This document shows positions 10,048-18,846 of a DNA stretch of 64,000 nt, one piece after another (position 1 is the stretch's first letter; the number at the start of each line of letters is the position of its first letter). The translations under genes were made by a program, and so were the position numbers. The DNA is from Prevotella multiformis DSM 16608 (GTDB taxonomy: Bacteria; Bacteroidota; Bacteroidia; Bacteroidales; Bacteroidaceae): NCBI RefSeq assembly GCF_000191065.1, contig NZ_GL872283.1:1523935-1587934 (forward strand). The letters are read 5' to 3'. The notes beneath the pieces are model-generated. The model searched no databases and was not told the DNA's origin. It saw only the letters and a program-made list of their open reading frames with translations.

Positions 10048-10206
10048 TCCGCCCCCCATAGGCGAAGAGCGCCCTGCCCTGCTGAAAACAGCGGAAACAC
10101 GTTCAACCACGATGAGCGGCAGACACCTGTCGCTTTCGCGGAAACCCGCCGTATTTTCTGCCGTAAAAATCCAATGCCTTTTTGCCATAGTCTTATTCTT
10201 TTGTCG

Positions 10207-10214
10207 TATCTTTG
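10207..10214 (+). promoter_or_regulatory. Promoter of gpmI
   Basis: TATCTTTG followed by CAG, with TTTTTG 22 bases upstream. It excludes the upstream in-frame starts, which lie before it. Confidence 0.75.
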
Positions 10215-10252
10215 CAGAAACGAAGACAACAACAAAATATAAAGGTAAAATT

Positions 10253-11770
10253 ATGGCAAAGAAAGCTTTATTGATGATCCTTGACGGATGGGGTAACGGA
10301 AAACATGACAGAGGCGATGTGATTTACAACACACCGACACCTTTTCTGGATTATTTGAATGCGGTCAGCGCACATTCGCAGTTGCAGGCTTCGGGGGAAG
10401 ATGTCGGTCTGCCGGCCGGCCAGATGGGCAACTCGGAGGTGGGACACCTGAATATCGGCGCCGGCCGTATCGTCTATCAGGACCTCGTGAAAATCAACAA
10501 AGCCTGTCAGACAGGGGACATTCTGAAGAACCAGGGCATTGTCGACGCATACAGCTATGCACAGAAGACAGGCAAGAAGCTCCACTTGATGGGACTGACG
10601 TCTACGGGAGGCGTCCACTCTTCACTGGATCATCTCTTCAAACTGATTGAAATCGGCAAGGAATACAATCTGAAGGATGTCTACGTACACTGCTTCATGG
10701 ACGGCCGTGACACCGACCCGAAGAGCGGCGCCGGCTTCATCGCCGACATCCAGAAGGTCTGTGATGCCAACGGAGCACACGTTGCTTCCATCGTCGGCCG
10801 CTTCTATGCAATGGACCGCGACAAGCGTTGGAACCGTGTGAAGGAGGCTTACGACCTGCTCGTCGAGGGCAAGGGCAACCAGGCCACCGACATGGTGAAG
10901 GCTGTCGAGGCAAGCTATGCCGACGGCGTGACGGACGAGTTCATCAAACCGATCAACAACTCTTCGGTAGACGGTACGATTCAGGAAGGCGACGTGGTCA
11001 TCTTCATCAATTTCCGCAACGACCGTGCCCGGGAGCTGACGTATGTGCTGACCCAGCAGGATATGCCGGATGAAGGCATGCACACCATCAAGGACCTGCA
11101 GTACTACTGCATGACACCTTACGATGCCAACTTCAAAGGAGTACACATTCTCTTCCCCAAGGAGAATGTAGTAGACACCTTGGGCGAATACCTCAGCCGG
11201 CTCGGCAAACGGCAGCTCCACACCGCAGAGACAGAGAAGTACGCACACGTGACCTTCTTCTTCAACGGCGGACGCGAGCAGCCTTACGAGGGCGAAGACC
11301 GCATCCTGGTCCACTCTCCGAAGGTGGCGACCTACGACCTGCAGCCGGAGATGAGCGCCTTTGAAGTGAAGGACAAACTCGTCGGCGCCATCAACACACA
11401 GCAGTACGACTTCATCGTGGTGAACTTCGCCAACGGCGACATGGTAGGGCATACAGGTGTCTACCATGCCATCGCCAAGGCAGTATGGGCTGTCGACCAC
11501 TGTGTCAAGGAGGTGATTGAGGCTGCCAAGGCCAATGATTACGAGGCTATCATCATCGCCGACCACGGCAATGCCGACCACGCCATCAATGATGACGGTA
11601 CGCCGAACACCGCACACTCGCTGAATCCGGTTCCGTTCATCTACGTGACCGACAACAATTCAGCGACCGTCAAAGACGGGCGGCTGGCCGATGTCGCTCC
11701 TTCTATCCTCCATATCATGGGACTGGAACAGCCGGCAGACATGACAGGTGAGAACCTGATTACAGACTAA
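10253..11770 (+). CDS. gpmI: 2,3-bisphosphoglycerate-independent phosphoglycerate mutase
   Basis: This 505-residue cytoplasmic enzyme interconverts 3- and 2-phosphoglycerate in glycolysis. It belongs to the alkaline phosphatase superfamily with two bound metal ions. Evidence includes the opening [11 protein letters not shown], the catalytic serine Ser61 in [15 protein letters not shown], the substrate-binding segments [13 protein letters not shown] and [11 protein letters not shown], and the metal-ligand segments [12 protein letters not shown] and IADHGNADH. Length is standard. The start follows the promoter box by 38 bases and has AAAGGTAAAATT before it. It is monocistronic, with a terminator 30 bases after the stop. 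Confidence 0.97.
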   Translation: MAKKALLMILDGWGNGKHDRGDVIYNTPTPFLDYLNAVSAHSQLQASGEDVGLPAGQMGNSEVGHLNIGAGRIVYQDLVKINKACQTGDILKNQGIVDAYSYAQKTGKKLHLMGLTSTGGVHSSLDHLFKLIEIGKEYNLKDVYVHCFMDGRDTDPKSGAGFIADIQKVCDANGAHVASIVGRFYAMDRDKRWNRVKEAYDLLVEGKGNQATDMVKAVEASYADGVTDEFIKPINNSSVDGTIQEGDVVIFINFRNDRARELTYVLTQQDMPDEGMHTIKDLQYYCMTPYDANFKGVHILFPKENVVDTLGEYLSRLGKRQLHTAETEKYAHVTFFFNGGREQPYEGEDRILVHSPKVATYDLQPEMSAFEVKDKLVGAINTQQYDFIVVNFANGDMVGHTGVYHAIAKAVWAVDHCVKEVIEAAKANDYEAIIIADHGNADHAINDDGTPNTAHSLNPVPFIYVTDNNSATVKDGRLADVAPSILHIMGLEQPADMTGENLITD

Positions 11771-11792
11771 GAGATCGCCGACAATCTAAAAA

Positions 11793-11837
11793 CAAATAAA
11801 TCCCAAAGGCTGTTTTTGGCTTTTGGGATTTGTTTTT
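11793..11837 (+). terminator. Terminator of gpmI
   Basis: AAATCCCAAAGGC (11798-11810) pairs with GCTTTTGGGATTT (11819-11831) and is followed by GTTTTTG. The A-rich left side could make it act in both directions. Confidence 0.85.
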
Positions 11838-11911
11838 GTCTCCTTTGTCGTCGAGAGTTATTTTCACGACTTATCATTAGGTTTCAGTTATTATTTTAAG
11901 ATTGAAAAGCA

Positions 11912-12493
11912 ATGGAGATTCGTAAATTCGCATTATCACTGGCAGTACTTGCAGGACTCTGTTCTCTTAACACACAGGCACAGAAAGGCAAGAAAGTGAC
12001 AAGTCATGAAACGATTGGGCAGCGTATCGATACACTGGCAAAGAAAGTAGGCTCTGCCGTGAAGAAAGCAGAGAAAGCCGGCAAAGAGAAGCTCAACGCT
12101 GACGAAAAGAAACTTGAAGCAGATGCGAAAAAGGTCGGCAGCGAGGTAAAGCATGCAGAGAAAATCGGCAAGGAAAAGGTCTGCGCTGATGCAAAGAAGA
12201 TCAATTGCAAAGTAAAGCATGCCGAAAAGGCCGACAAAGCCAAGTTGAAGTCTGATGTAAAGAAAGTCAAGAAAGGAGTCGCTAAAACCGAACAGAAAGT
12301 AAAGCGCGCCTGTCTTAAAGACAAAGCAAAGATCAAGGCTTTGGAGAAAGCAAGAAAAGCAAAAAAAGTAACAGAACTTCAGATGTCTTTCCGTCTCCTG
12401 CAGACAGCTTATTCCTATATCAACGGCGTTTGTAAATATTTTTATGCAGTTCAAAGCCGACACATGCTCTTCTGGCTCATGAAAGATGCCTGA
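11912..12493 (+). CDS. Secreted Lys-rich helical protein with a repeat-derived C-terminus
   Basis: This 193-residue protein has a signal peptide (MEIRKFALSLAVLAGLCSLN, cleavage near TQA/Q) and about 130 residues of Lys, Ala and Glu-rich helix. Three imperfect repeats run around KKVGSAVKKAEKAGKEK, KKVGSEVKHAEKIGKEK and KVKHAEKADKAKLKSD. The last 37 residues (FRLLQTAYSYINGVCKYFY onward, ending MLFWLMKDA) differ in composition. They are encoded by the truncated copy of the miniature transposon at 12383-12833. The original 3' end was therefore probably lost or extended by insertion. The Lys-rich part could bind anionic polymers, but no function is known. Its signal peptide resembles that of the gene at 13074. 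Confidence 0.65.
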   Translation: MEIRKFALSLAVLAGLCSLNTQAQKGKKVTSHETIGQRIDTLAKKVGSAVKKAEKAGKEKLNADEKKLEADAKKVGSEVKHAEKIGKEKVCADAKKINCKVKHAEKADKAKLKSDVKKVKKGVAKTEQKVKRACLKDKAKIKALEKARKAKKVTELQMSFRLLQTAYSYINGVCKYFYAVQSRHMLFWLMKDA

Positions 12494-12833
12494 TTGACTT
12501 GCAACAGGTGCTCTCTTAGCGTGTTACCAACGCCCTTTTGAAGTCCAATCAAGCACCATTTAAAAATGAATTAATAACCAGTTGATTGACTGCTGGTTGC
12601 AAACCAGCTTTTTTGCATGTATTCTTTTTATTTGCAGAAGATTTGTCTGAAATTATGTAATGACTTTTCAAAACCTTATCTGTCTTTTCAACGCATCAAA
12701 ATGAAAAGGTCTTTGTATCGGAGGAGGTAACAGGATAGAGAGTCGACGGTCTTGGCTATGTTTTTGTTGAATGAACCACTTCGGCTCTTCCGTTAGCTAT
12801 ACGAAAAGTATCCACGCATTGAACGGAAGAACC
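12383..12833 (-). mobile_element. Truncated miniature transposon, copy A
   Basis: Read on the minus strand from 12833, this copy matches copy B (60687-61291) over about 450 bases. It shares the terminal GGTTCTTCCGTT, the segment AAAACATAGCCAAGACCGTC, CATTACATAATTTCAGA and the coding part for HMLFWL-KDA. The intact end abuts TTTTTTAT, the same 8-base target as copy B. The other end stops at about 12383 without a terminal inverted repeat, so about 165 bases of the element are missing. It overlaps the 3' end of the Lys-rich gene and supplies its stop codon. Confidence 0.8.
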
Positions 12834-12841
12834 TTTTTTAT

Positions 12842-13073
12842 TGCAACACAAGGATATGCCCTTCACGCAGGGTGAATACGGTAAAGACTTAGGCGTGACA
12901 GAAAAGGATCTTGTAAATTAATGAAAATATTATAATAAAGCAAAAAAGCACAATGCAAGCGGTCTAAGAGGGCGGCGGGAATTGTTTTTTTTATTACCTT
13001 TGCAAGCATAAGGGTTTTCCCCTTTTATGAGTTAATCAGTTATTAATGTATAATTTTAAAACAGCAAAAGGTT
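12842..13073. other. Spacer with promoter for the Cys-rich gene
   Basis: The interval holds the flank of the transposon copy and an AT-rich promoter region. No gene is visible. Confidence 0.5.
12995..13002 (+). promoter_or_regulatory. -7 promoter box of the Cys-rich protein gene
   Basis: TACCTTTG followed by CA, downstream of a run of eight T. The leader is about 65 bases. Confidence 0.75.
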
Positions 13074-13376
13074 ATGGAATTCAAGAAAATAGCATTATCT
13101 TTCGCAGTAGCATTCAGTCTTTGTACAGTAACCGCACAGGCACAGGATGCAGTCAAGTGTGACAAAGCCCAGCAGGAGCAGGCATGTCAGCAGACAAAGA
13201 AATGTCCGAAGCATGCAAAGGCCTGCTGCGACAAGCAGCCGGCAAAACCCTGCTGCAAGAAGGACGAGAAATGCTGCAGGCAGGACAAGCAGAACTGCAA
13301 GAAAGACTGTCGCAACGACAAGTCGAAAAAGGCACAGAAGCCGTGCAGGAAGCAGTGCAAGCCCAGCAAGAAGTAA
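13074..13376 (+). CDS. Small secreted Cys/Lys-rich protein, 13 cysteines in the mature part
   Basis: This 100-residue protein has a signal peptide (MEFKKIALSFAVAFSLCTVT, cleavage near AQA/Q) and a mature part of about 76 residues with 13 Cys and about 23 Lys. Three CC pairs occur (KACCDK, KPCCKK, EKCCRQ), along with single Cys spaced 4-6 residues apart. Cys clustering at this density suggests metal binding, as in metallothioneins, or a disulfide-rich fold. Being exported it would meet an oxidising environment. I know no family name. A strong terminator follows 20 bases after the stop, so it is a single-gene unit. The signal peptide is similar to that of the 11912 gene, which suggests shared ancestry of the leaders. 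Confidence 0.7.
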   Translation: MEFKKIALSFAVAFSLCTVTAQAQDAVKCDKAQQEQACQQTKKCPKHAKACCDKQPAKPCCKKDEKCCRQDKQNCKKDCRNDKSKKAQKPCRKQCKPSKK

Positions 13377-13395
13377 ACAGATAGCGTGAACAGAT

Positions 13396-13426
13396 AAAAG
13401 TCGTGCCTTTCGGGCACGACTTTTTT
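13396..13426 (+). terminator. Terminator of the Cys-rich gene
   Basis: AAAAGTCGTGCC, TTTC loop, GGGCACGACTTTTTT: a near-perfect intrinsic terminator. Confidence 0.92.
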
Positions 13427-13447
13427 GTTATTGTCGGAACTTTATCG

Positions 13448-13455
13448 TACTTTTG
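13448..13455 (+). promoter_or_regulatory. Promoter of udg
   Basis: TTTG, 20 bases, TACTTTTG followed by CAG. It excludes the in-frame start at 13425. Confidence 0.85.
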
Positions 13456-13475
13456 CAGGAAAAAGAAACGAGGCG

Positions 13476-14141
13476 ATGAATGTAAAGATCGAACCGTCAT
13501 GGGAACAGCGGCTGGCCGGGGAATTTGAGAAACCTTACTTCCGGCAGTTAACAGAACAGGTGAGACAGGAGTATGCACAATTCCCCTGTTATCCGCCTGG
13601 ACGACTCATCTTCAACGCTTTCAACCTGTGTCCTTTCGACAAGGTGAAAGTCGTCATCATCGGGCAGGATCCCTATCACGAACCCGGTCAGGCAATGGGA
13701 CTGAGCTTCTCCGTGCCAGACGGTGTAAGGATTCCTCCCTCGCTGGTGAACATCTACAAGGAGATTGAAGACGACCTCGGCGTACCGGCCAGCCGGTCGG
13801 GCGACCTGACACGATGGGCCGAACAGGGTGTGCTGCTGCTCAATGCCACGCTGACTGTCCGTGCCCACGTTGCAAACAGCCACCAGCGGTTAGGGTGGGG
13901 CATATTTACCGATGGCACCATCAAGGCGCTCAGTGACGGGCGGGATCATCTTGTATTCATGCTGTGGGGTGGCTTCGCCCGCAGCAAGAAGGCGCTGATC
14001 GACCCACAGCGGCATTGTATTCTCGAGAGTGTACACCCTTCACCGCTCTCTGCCAACCGGGGAGGCTGGTTCGGACAGCACCAGTTTTCACGGTGCAACC
14101 AGTATTTGGAGGCTCATGGAACAGTTCCCATTGCATGGTGA
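13476..14141 (+). CDS. udg: Uracil-DNA glycosylase, family 1
   Basis: This 221-residue enzyme removes uracil from DNA, the first step of base-excision repair. The family 1 motifs are intact: the water-activating GQDPYHEPGQAMGLSFSVP with catalytic Asp, LLLNATLTV, LWGGFA (uracil pocket) and HPSPLSANRGGWFG with the catalytic His and the leucine-loop region. Length matches E. coli Ung. The ATG at 13476 follows the promoter box by 20 bases. It is followed after 27 bases by a DUF3109 gene, probably in the same transcript. Confidence 0.97.
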   Translation: MNVKIEPSWEQRLAGEFEKPYFRQLTEQVRQEYAQFPCYPPGRLIFNAFNLCPFDKVKVVIIGQDPYHEPGQAMGLSFSVPDGVRIPPSLVNIYKEIEDDLGVPASRSGDLTRWAEQGVLLLNATLTVRAHVANSHQRLGWGIFTDGTIKALSDGRDHLVFMLWGGFARSKKALIDPQRHCILESVHPSPLSANRGGWFGQHQFSRCNQYLEAHGTVPIAW

Positions 14142-14168
14142 CAATCGTTTCAAGGTAAGGCGAAAAAG

Positions 14169-14774
14169 ATGGGTAACACGTACGATCACATATTCATGGT
14201 AGGCAATGTCCTTGTCTCTCCGGACATTCTTACGGTGAAGTTCTGCTGCGACCTCGACAAGTGTCATGGACAGTGCTGCGTCGAAGGAGATGCCGGGGCA
14301 CCTGTGACATTAGATGAGACGATGGAAATCGAGAACGTCCTGGATGCTGTCTGGGGCGACCTGTCTGCCTCCGGCCAGTCTGTTATCGATCGGCAGGGGG
14401 TGGCTTATACCGATGAGGAGGGCGAGTTGGTGACGAGCATCGTCAGTGGTAAGGACTGTGTTTTCACCTGTTATGAGCATGACTGCTGCCTTTGTGCGCT
14501 GGAACGTTCCTACCGCAACGGGAAGACCGGCTTCGTAAAGCCCATTTCCTGCTCGTTGTATCCGATCCGTGTGAAGGACTTCGGCAACGGCACCTGTGGA
14601 ATCAATTACCATCGATGGCGCATCTGTGCTGATGCACGAAAAAAAGGAGAAGAACTGGATCTTCCCCTTTATAAGTTCTTGAAGGAACCGCTCATCCGCA
14701 GATTCGGCAGAGAGTGGTATGAAGAACTGTGTGAAGTGGCAGACGAGTTGACGCGTTTACAAATTGACAGGTAA
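14169..14774 (+). CDS. DUF3109 family Cys-rich protein
   Basis: This 201-residue cytoplasmic protein has dense cysteine motifs: CCDLDKCHGQCC near residue 27, CVFTCYEHDCCLCALE near residue 97 and a late SCSLYPIRVKDFG. This is the pattern of the DUF3109 family, which is widespread in Bacteroidota and distantly resembles YkgJ-type zinc- or iron-binding proteins. The biochemical role is unknown. The gene follows udg by 27 bases with no promoter of its own, so they are likely co-transcribed. Confidence 0.85.
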   Translation: MGNTYDHIFMVGNVLVSPDILTVKFCCDLDKCHGQCCVEGDAGAPVTLDETMEIENVLDAVWGDLSASGQSVIDRQGVAYTDEEGELVTSIVSGKDCVFTCYEHDCCLCALERSYRNGKTGFVKPISCSLYPIRVKDFGNGTCGINYHRWRICADARKKGEELDLPLYKFLKEPLIRRFGREWYEELCEVADELTRLQIDR

Positions 14775-14987
14775 ACCAGTTGTCCGTTTAAAAAATCGCA
14801 TTTGGTCCATTCCGGAAATGGCATGAAGATATCGGCCTGAAGCGTGGGAAACCATCCCTTGCGTGTGCCCTTCATGCTGCCACAAAGCCATTCAGGAGAT
14901 GCGTTTTTACCGCAATTACCCCTCGAGACCTATGCTTTTCGGTTCTGTTTCAGCCACAACCCGTCCACTTGTCCACCTGCCGGCCTG

Positions 14988-15872
14988 TCAACTTTTCCTG
15001 AACTGCGACGGACTCATCCCTACGTGTTCCTTAAAGTATTTCCCCATGAAACTCTGATTGGCGAAATTCATCTCATCGGCAATCTGCTTGATGCTCATCG
15101 TGCTGTTTTTCAGCATGACGCGCAGTTCACGTGTGACGTAAGAGTCAATCCATTCGCTGGGTGTCCGCCTGCTGACGGTACGTACCGTTTCTGAGAGGTA
15201 TTTCGATGTGATGCACAGGTGCTTGGCATACCAGCTGACACGGCGTTCCGTACGGTAATTCTTCTCAACAGCCTGGATGAAATTGCGGAAGATGACCTCG
15301 GAACGCATCTGGCTTTCGTCACCTGTCTGCTGGAAGCGGTAGATGACATTACTCATGTCGATGATCAGAGCCTTGAGCATCGTCATCACCAGTTCGCGGC
15401 GGAAGCGGTGTCCCGTGTCTGTGACCTTCTGCCGGATGTGGCGGATGTCGTCTTCCAACGCCTTTGTCTGGTCCGGATTGAGGTGGAAGACGGGATGGGT
15501 TCGTGCGAAGAGGAAGAGAGCCGACAGCTCGTGGATGCCGCTGACAATATTCTGGAAGAAGTCATACGACAGGATGAGCGCAATCCCCCTGCAGTCGCAT
15601 GACAGTCTGTAGTCGCCGACGACCTGTCCCTCACTGATGATGATCACGTCTCCGGCCCCTACCTCATGCGCTTTCGTATCTACGGTGTATTGCGCCTTTC
15701 CGCCGGTGCAGAGCGCAAGGAAGAGCGACTTCATCCGGGAGGAATTTTCCGGAAGCGATACCTTCGCGATGTCCTCGAAGAGTATCAGGTCGTTGTCAAT
15801 GTATTCACCTTCCGGGTAGATACGCTTTGCATGGGCGACATCCACTTCGGTGAGTCTTATGTTTCTGTTCAT
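14988..15872 (-). CDS. AraC-family transcriptional regulator
   Basis: This 294-residue protein has an N-terminal cupin-like ligand domain of about 170 residues (KAHEVGAGDVIIISEGQVVG). The C-terminal double helix-turn-helix of the AraC family includes KHLCITSKYLSETVRTVSRR, then the second motif MSIKQIADEMNFANQSFMGK with YFKEHVGMSPSQFRKS. I chose ATG 15872 (MNRNIRLTE). An upstream extension would read into a 10-bp tandem repeat array. The target genes and inducer are unknown. It lies between the DUF3109 gene (convergent) and gyrB, separated from gyrB by a terminator. Confidence 0.88.
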   Translation of the reverse strand: MNRNIRLTEVDVAHAKRIYPEGEYIDNDLILFEDIAKVSLPENSSRMKSLFLALCTGGKAQYTVDTKAHEVGAGDVIIISEGQVVGDYRLSCDCRGIALILSYDFFQNIVSGIHELSALFLFARTHPVFHLNPDQTKALEDDIRHIRQKVTDTGHRFRRELVMTMLKALIIDMSNVIYRFQQTGDESQMRSEVIFRNFIQAVEKNYRTERRVSWYAKHLCITSKYLSETVRTVSRRTPSEWIDSYVTRELRVMLKNSTMSIKQIADEMNFANQSFMGKYFKEHVGMSPSQFRKS

Positions 15873-15887
15873 TTTTCTTTGTTGAAA

Positions 15888-15970
15888 TAGGATGTGATAG
15901 GCGGGGATAGGCAATAACAAGCGGGGATAGGCAGTGACAAGCGATGACAAGACAATGGCAGGCAATGAGA
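15888..15970. repeat. Array of 10-bp GATAGGC/GACAAGC repeats
   Basis: About eight units of roughly 10 bases: GATAGGC, GGGGATAGGC, AATAACAAGC, GGGGATAGGC, AGTGACAAGC, GATGACAAG and decayed units. It belongs to the same family as arrays at 21297-21427, 41895-42095 and 50190-50283. It sits in the leader of the AraC-type gene. Confidence 0.7.
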
Positions 15971-15982
15971 AAACACCTCAAA

Positions 15983-16024
15983 CAAAAGCTCTCCTCCCTG
16001 TTTCGTGAGGAGGAGAGCCTTTTG
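15983..16024. terminator. Bidirectional-looking terminator after gyrB
   Basis: CAAAAGCTCTCCTCC pairs with GGAGGAGAGCCTTTTG across 11 bases, with AT-rich ends on both sides. Confidence 0.75.
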
Positions 16025-16218
16025 TGACAAGTTCTGCTGTCATGCTCCCTTGTCACTCTCCGGTGGATATACCGGTCAGCCTTGTGCCCATCTTCGTCCG
16101 TCTCCCGTTATATGCCGGTCGGCTCTGCACCTGTCTTTGTCAGCGGGCCGCCTTACACACCGTCAGGCTACACACATTTACTTGCCAGACCTGCTGCCAC
16201 ATGGGATTCAGCCTTGGT
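16025..16218. other. Spacer downstream of gyrB
   Basis: The 194 bases between the gyrB stop and the terminator show no gene or clear structure. Confidence 0.5.
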
Positions 16219-18192
16219 CTATGCGTCGATGTTGGCGTAGGTGGCATTCTTCTCTATGAACTCGCGGCGGGGTTCTACGTCGTCTCCCATCAGCATGGAG
16301 AAGATCTCGTCGGCATCAGCGGCATTCTCGATCGTTACCTGTTTCAGCAGACGGGTCTTGGGATCCATGGTCGTCTCCCACAGCTGTTCCGGATTCATCT
16401 CACCGAGACCCTTGTAACGCTGGGTGTGGATGGTCTTTCCGTCTTCGACCCCGTTTCCGTACTTGTCGAGGAAAGCCTGTCGCTGCTGGTCTGTGTAGCA
16501 GTATTCGCTCACCTTCTTGTAGGTACACTTGTAGAGCGGCGGGGTGGCGATGTACAGATGTCCTTGCTCGATGACCTTCGGCATATAGCGATAGAAGAGG
16601 GTCATGATCAGGGTGTCGATGTGCGAGCCATCGACATCGGCATCGGTCATGATGATGATCTTGTCGTAGCGGAGTTTGTCGGTATTCGCCTCGAAGTCGC
16701 CTTCATCCTCTACACCGAAACGGACACCGATGGACTGAATGATGTTCATGACGGATTCGGCCTCGAACACACGGTGACGCTGCACCTTCTCCACATTCAG
16801 TATCTTACCGCGGAGAGGGAGGATGGCCTGTGTGTAACGGTCGCGCCCCTGCTTGGCAGAACCGCCGGCGGAATCACCCTCGACGAGGAATATCTCACAG
16901 TCCTTCGGATCCTTGTTGGAACAGTCGGCCAGCTTGCCGGGCAGACCGCCGCCGCTCATCACGTTCTTGCGCTGGACGCTCTCACGTGCCTTGCGTGCCG
17001 CTACACGTGCCGTGGCGGCAAGGATGACCTTGTTGCAGATCAACTTCGCCTCGTTCGGATGCTCCTCCAGATAGTTTGACAGCGCTTCGCCGACCGCCTG
17101 CTGTACGGCTCCGGAAACCTCGCTGTTGCCCAGCTTGGTCTTTGTCTGTCCCTCGAACTGTGGTTCTGCCACCTTGATGGAGATAACGGCAGTCAGTCCC
17201 TCACGGAAGTCCTCGCCGGCAATCTCGATCTTAGCCTTTTCTATCTGCTTGGAGATCTGCGGGTCGTTGTCGGCGTATGCCTTCAGCGTACGGGTCAGTG
17301 CCGTGCGGAATCCCTGCAGGTGCGTACCGCCTTCGATGGTGTTGATATTGTTGACGTAGGAATGAATATTCTCCGTGTAGTCCGTGTTATACATCACAGC
17401 CACCTCGATAGGGATGTTCTGCTTCTCGGTCTTGAGGTAGATGACATCGTCGAAGAGATGCTGGCGGTGGCGGTCCACATAGCGTACAAACTCCTTCAGA
17501 CCGTCCTTGGCATGGAATACCTCGGTACGGGTCTTGCCGGTCTCGGGGTCAGGGCGCAGGTCGGAAAGCGTGATCTTGATGCCGGCATTCAGATATGCCA
17601 GCTCCCGCATACGGCGCGCCACAATGTCCCACTGGAAAACGGTCGTCGTGAAGATGCCGGCATCCGGCCAGAACTGCTGGCGTGTACCGGTCTTGTCGGT
17701 CTCGCCCACGACCTTTACCGGATAGAGCGGCTTCCCCTTCTCATACTCCTGCTGGTAGATCTTTCCGTCGCGGAACACCTGCGACTTCATATGAGACGAG
17801 AGGGCATTCACACAGCTGACACCCACACCGTGCAGACCGCCGCTGACCTTGTACGAGCCCTTGTCGAACTTGCCGCCGGCATGCAGGACGGTCATCACGA
17901 CCTCAAGGGCACTCTTGTGGAGCTTCTTGTGCTCGTCTACAGGGATGCCTCGGCCGTCATCCTCGACCGTGACGGAGTTGTCCTCGTTGATGCTTACCTC
18001 AATGTTCTTGCAGTAGCCGGCCATCGCCTCGTCGATGGAGTTGTCGACGGTCTCGTTGATCAAGTGGTGGAGTCCCTTTTCACTGATGTCGCCAATATAC
18101 ATGGCAGGACGCTTGCGTACGGCCTCCAGCCCCTCGAGGACCTGGATGTTACTGGCGGAGTAATTATTCTCGTTTTCTTGATTTTCTGCCAT
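16219..18192 (-). CDS. gyrB: DNA gyrase subunit B
   Basis: This 657-residue ATPase subunit of gyrase introduces negative supercoils with GyrA, which is not in this window. The domains appear in order: GHKL ATP-binding (NETVDNSIDEAMAGYC, DDGRGIPVD, GGLHGVGVSCVNALS), transducer, TOPRIM (VEGDSAGGSAKQGRDR, IIMTDADVDGSHI) and the C-terminal gyrase B domain (QRYKGLGEMNPEQLWETTMD). The length is normal for Bacteroidota, without the E. coli insertion. MAENQENENN follows a promoter at 18219-18226. It is apparently a single-gene transcript. Confidence 0.97.
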   Translation of the reverse strand: MAENQENENNYSASNIQVLEGLEAVRKRPAMYIGDISEKGLHHLINETVDNSIDEAMAGYCKNIEVSINEDNSVTVEDDGRGIPVDEHKKLHKSALEVVMTVLHAGGKFDKGSYKVSGGLHGVGVSCVNALSSHMKSQVFRDGKIYQQEYEKGKPLYPVKVVGETDKTGTRQQFWPDAGIFTTTVFQWDIVARRMRELAYLNAGIKITLSDLRPDPETGKTRTEVFHAKDGLKEFVRYVDRHRQHLFDDVIYLKTEKQNIPIEVAVMYNTDYTENIHSYVNNINTIEGGTHLQGFRTALTRTLKAYADNDPQISKQIEKAKIEIAGEDFREGLTAVISIKVAEPQFEGQTKTKLGNSEVSGAVQQAVGEALSNYLEEHPNEAKLICNKVILAATARVAARKARESVQRKNVMSGGGLPGKLADCSNKDPKDCEIFLVEGDSAGGSAKQGRDRYTQAILPLRGKILNVEKVQRHRVFEAESVMNIIQSIGVRFGVEDEGDFEANTDKLRYDKIIIMTDADVDGSHIDTLIMTLFYRYMPKVIEQGHLYIATPPLYKCTYKKVSEYCYTDQQRQAFLDKYGNGVEDGKTIHTQRYKGLGEMNPEQLWETTMDPKTRLLKQVTIENAADADEIFSMLMGDDVEPRREFIEKNATYANIDA

Positions 18193-18218
18193 TTTTCGTT
18201 AGATTGTCTTATGGTATG

Positions 18219-18226
18219 CAAAGATA
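18219..18226 (-). promoter_or_regulatory. Promoter of gyrB
   Basis: TATCTTTG followed by CAT on the minus strand, with TTTC (one off consensus) 20 bases upstream. The leader is about 20 bases. Confidence 0.75.
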
Positions 18227-18501
18227 CACTTTTTCCTTCAGATAAGGAAATAAAAACTTGCAAAAAACGCTTAAGGTTTGTTCTGTAAAGTCCGTGCGGA
18301 GGGGACTTCCGGAGGATGCCGGGAGCCTCCCGAAGCGGCTGCTGCAGGAACCTGACGGAGGGTGTACGACCAGAGGCTTACAGCCTGTACCTCAGGGGAA
18401 TGAACGTCGGTCCGGACGGGGGCGATTCTCCCGAGCCGCCCCGACCGCATCCGGCAGACCGCCTGACAGAGAGGCCGGCAGCGACGGGCGCCGATACGAG
18501 A
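18227..18501. other. GC-rich spacer between gyrB and rpsT
   Basis: Apart from the first 60 AT-rich bases (gyrB promoter), the stretch is GC-rich and without a reading frame that looks coding. I see no RNA family. Confidence 0.5.
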
Positions 18502-18533
18502 AGAGCCGCAATCCTTTCCCGGATTGCGGCTCT
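18502..18533. terminator. Hairpin downstream of rpsT
   Basis: A perfect 13-bp stem, AGAGCCGCAATCC with GGATTGCGGCTCT, and a 6-base loop. It lies 32 bases after the rpsT stop. The T-tract is weak on both strands. Confidence 0.65.
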
Positions 18534-18564
18534 GTTATTCTTTTTCAGCTATGACTTGAAGGCA

Positions 18565-18819
18565 TTATCCCAATGCTGCAACGTGCCTGCAGAGAGAAGC
18601 TTTCAGGTTGGCTGCCTTGTTCTTGTGGATGATATTGGTCTTAGCCAATTTGTCCAGCATCTTCTGTACGGTAGGATAGAGCTTTACAGCCTCTTCCTTG
18701 TCCGTCAGATTGCGCAGCTTGCGAACAGCATTACGCATGGTCTTAGCATAGTATCTGTTGTGCAGCGTCTTGACTTTGTCCTGACGGATTCTCTTCAATG
18801 ATGATTTGTGATTTGCCAT
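18565..18819 (-). CDS. rpsT: 30S ribosomal protein S20
   Basis: This 84-residue basic helical protein ([20 protein letters not shown]..) binds 16S rRNA at the bottom of the 30S body. Length and sequence are typical. The ATG follows AAGAAGGAAACAAAG. The gene lies 27 bases downstream of tRNA-Glu on the same strand, and the only visible promoter is the one upstream of the tRNA, so the two are probably one transcript. Confidence 0.95.
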   Translation of the reverse strand: MANHKSSLKRIRQDKVKTLHNRYYAKTMRNAVRKLRNLTDKEEAVKLYPTVQKMLDKLAKTNIIHKNKAANLKASLCRHVAALG

Positions 18820-18846
18820 CTTTGTTTCCTTCTTTTATTTTACTTG

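Noticed and set aside
10622..11617. Minus-strand frame opposite gpmI
   Set aside because: It is antisense to a full-length gpmI with all motifs and has no promoter or ribosome binding site.
13147..13389. Alternative frames across the Cys-rich gene
   Set aside because: The frame with signal peptide, ribosome binding site, promoter and terminator is the one at 13074-13376. The others lack a start signal.
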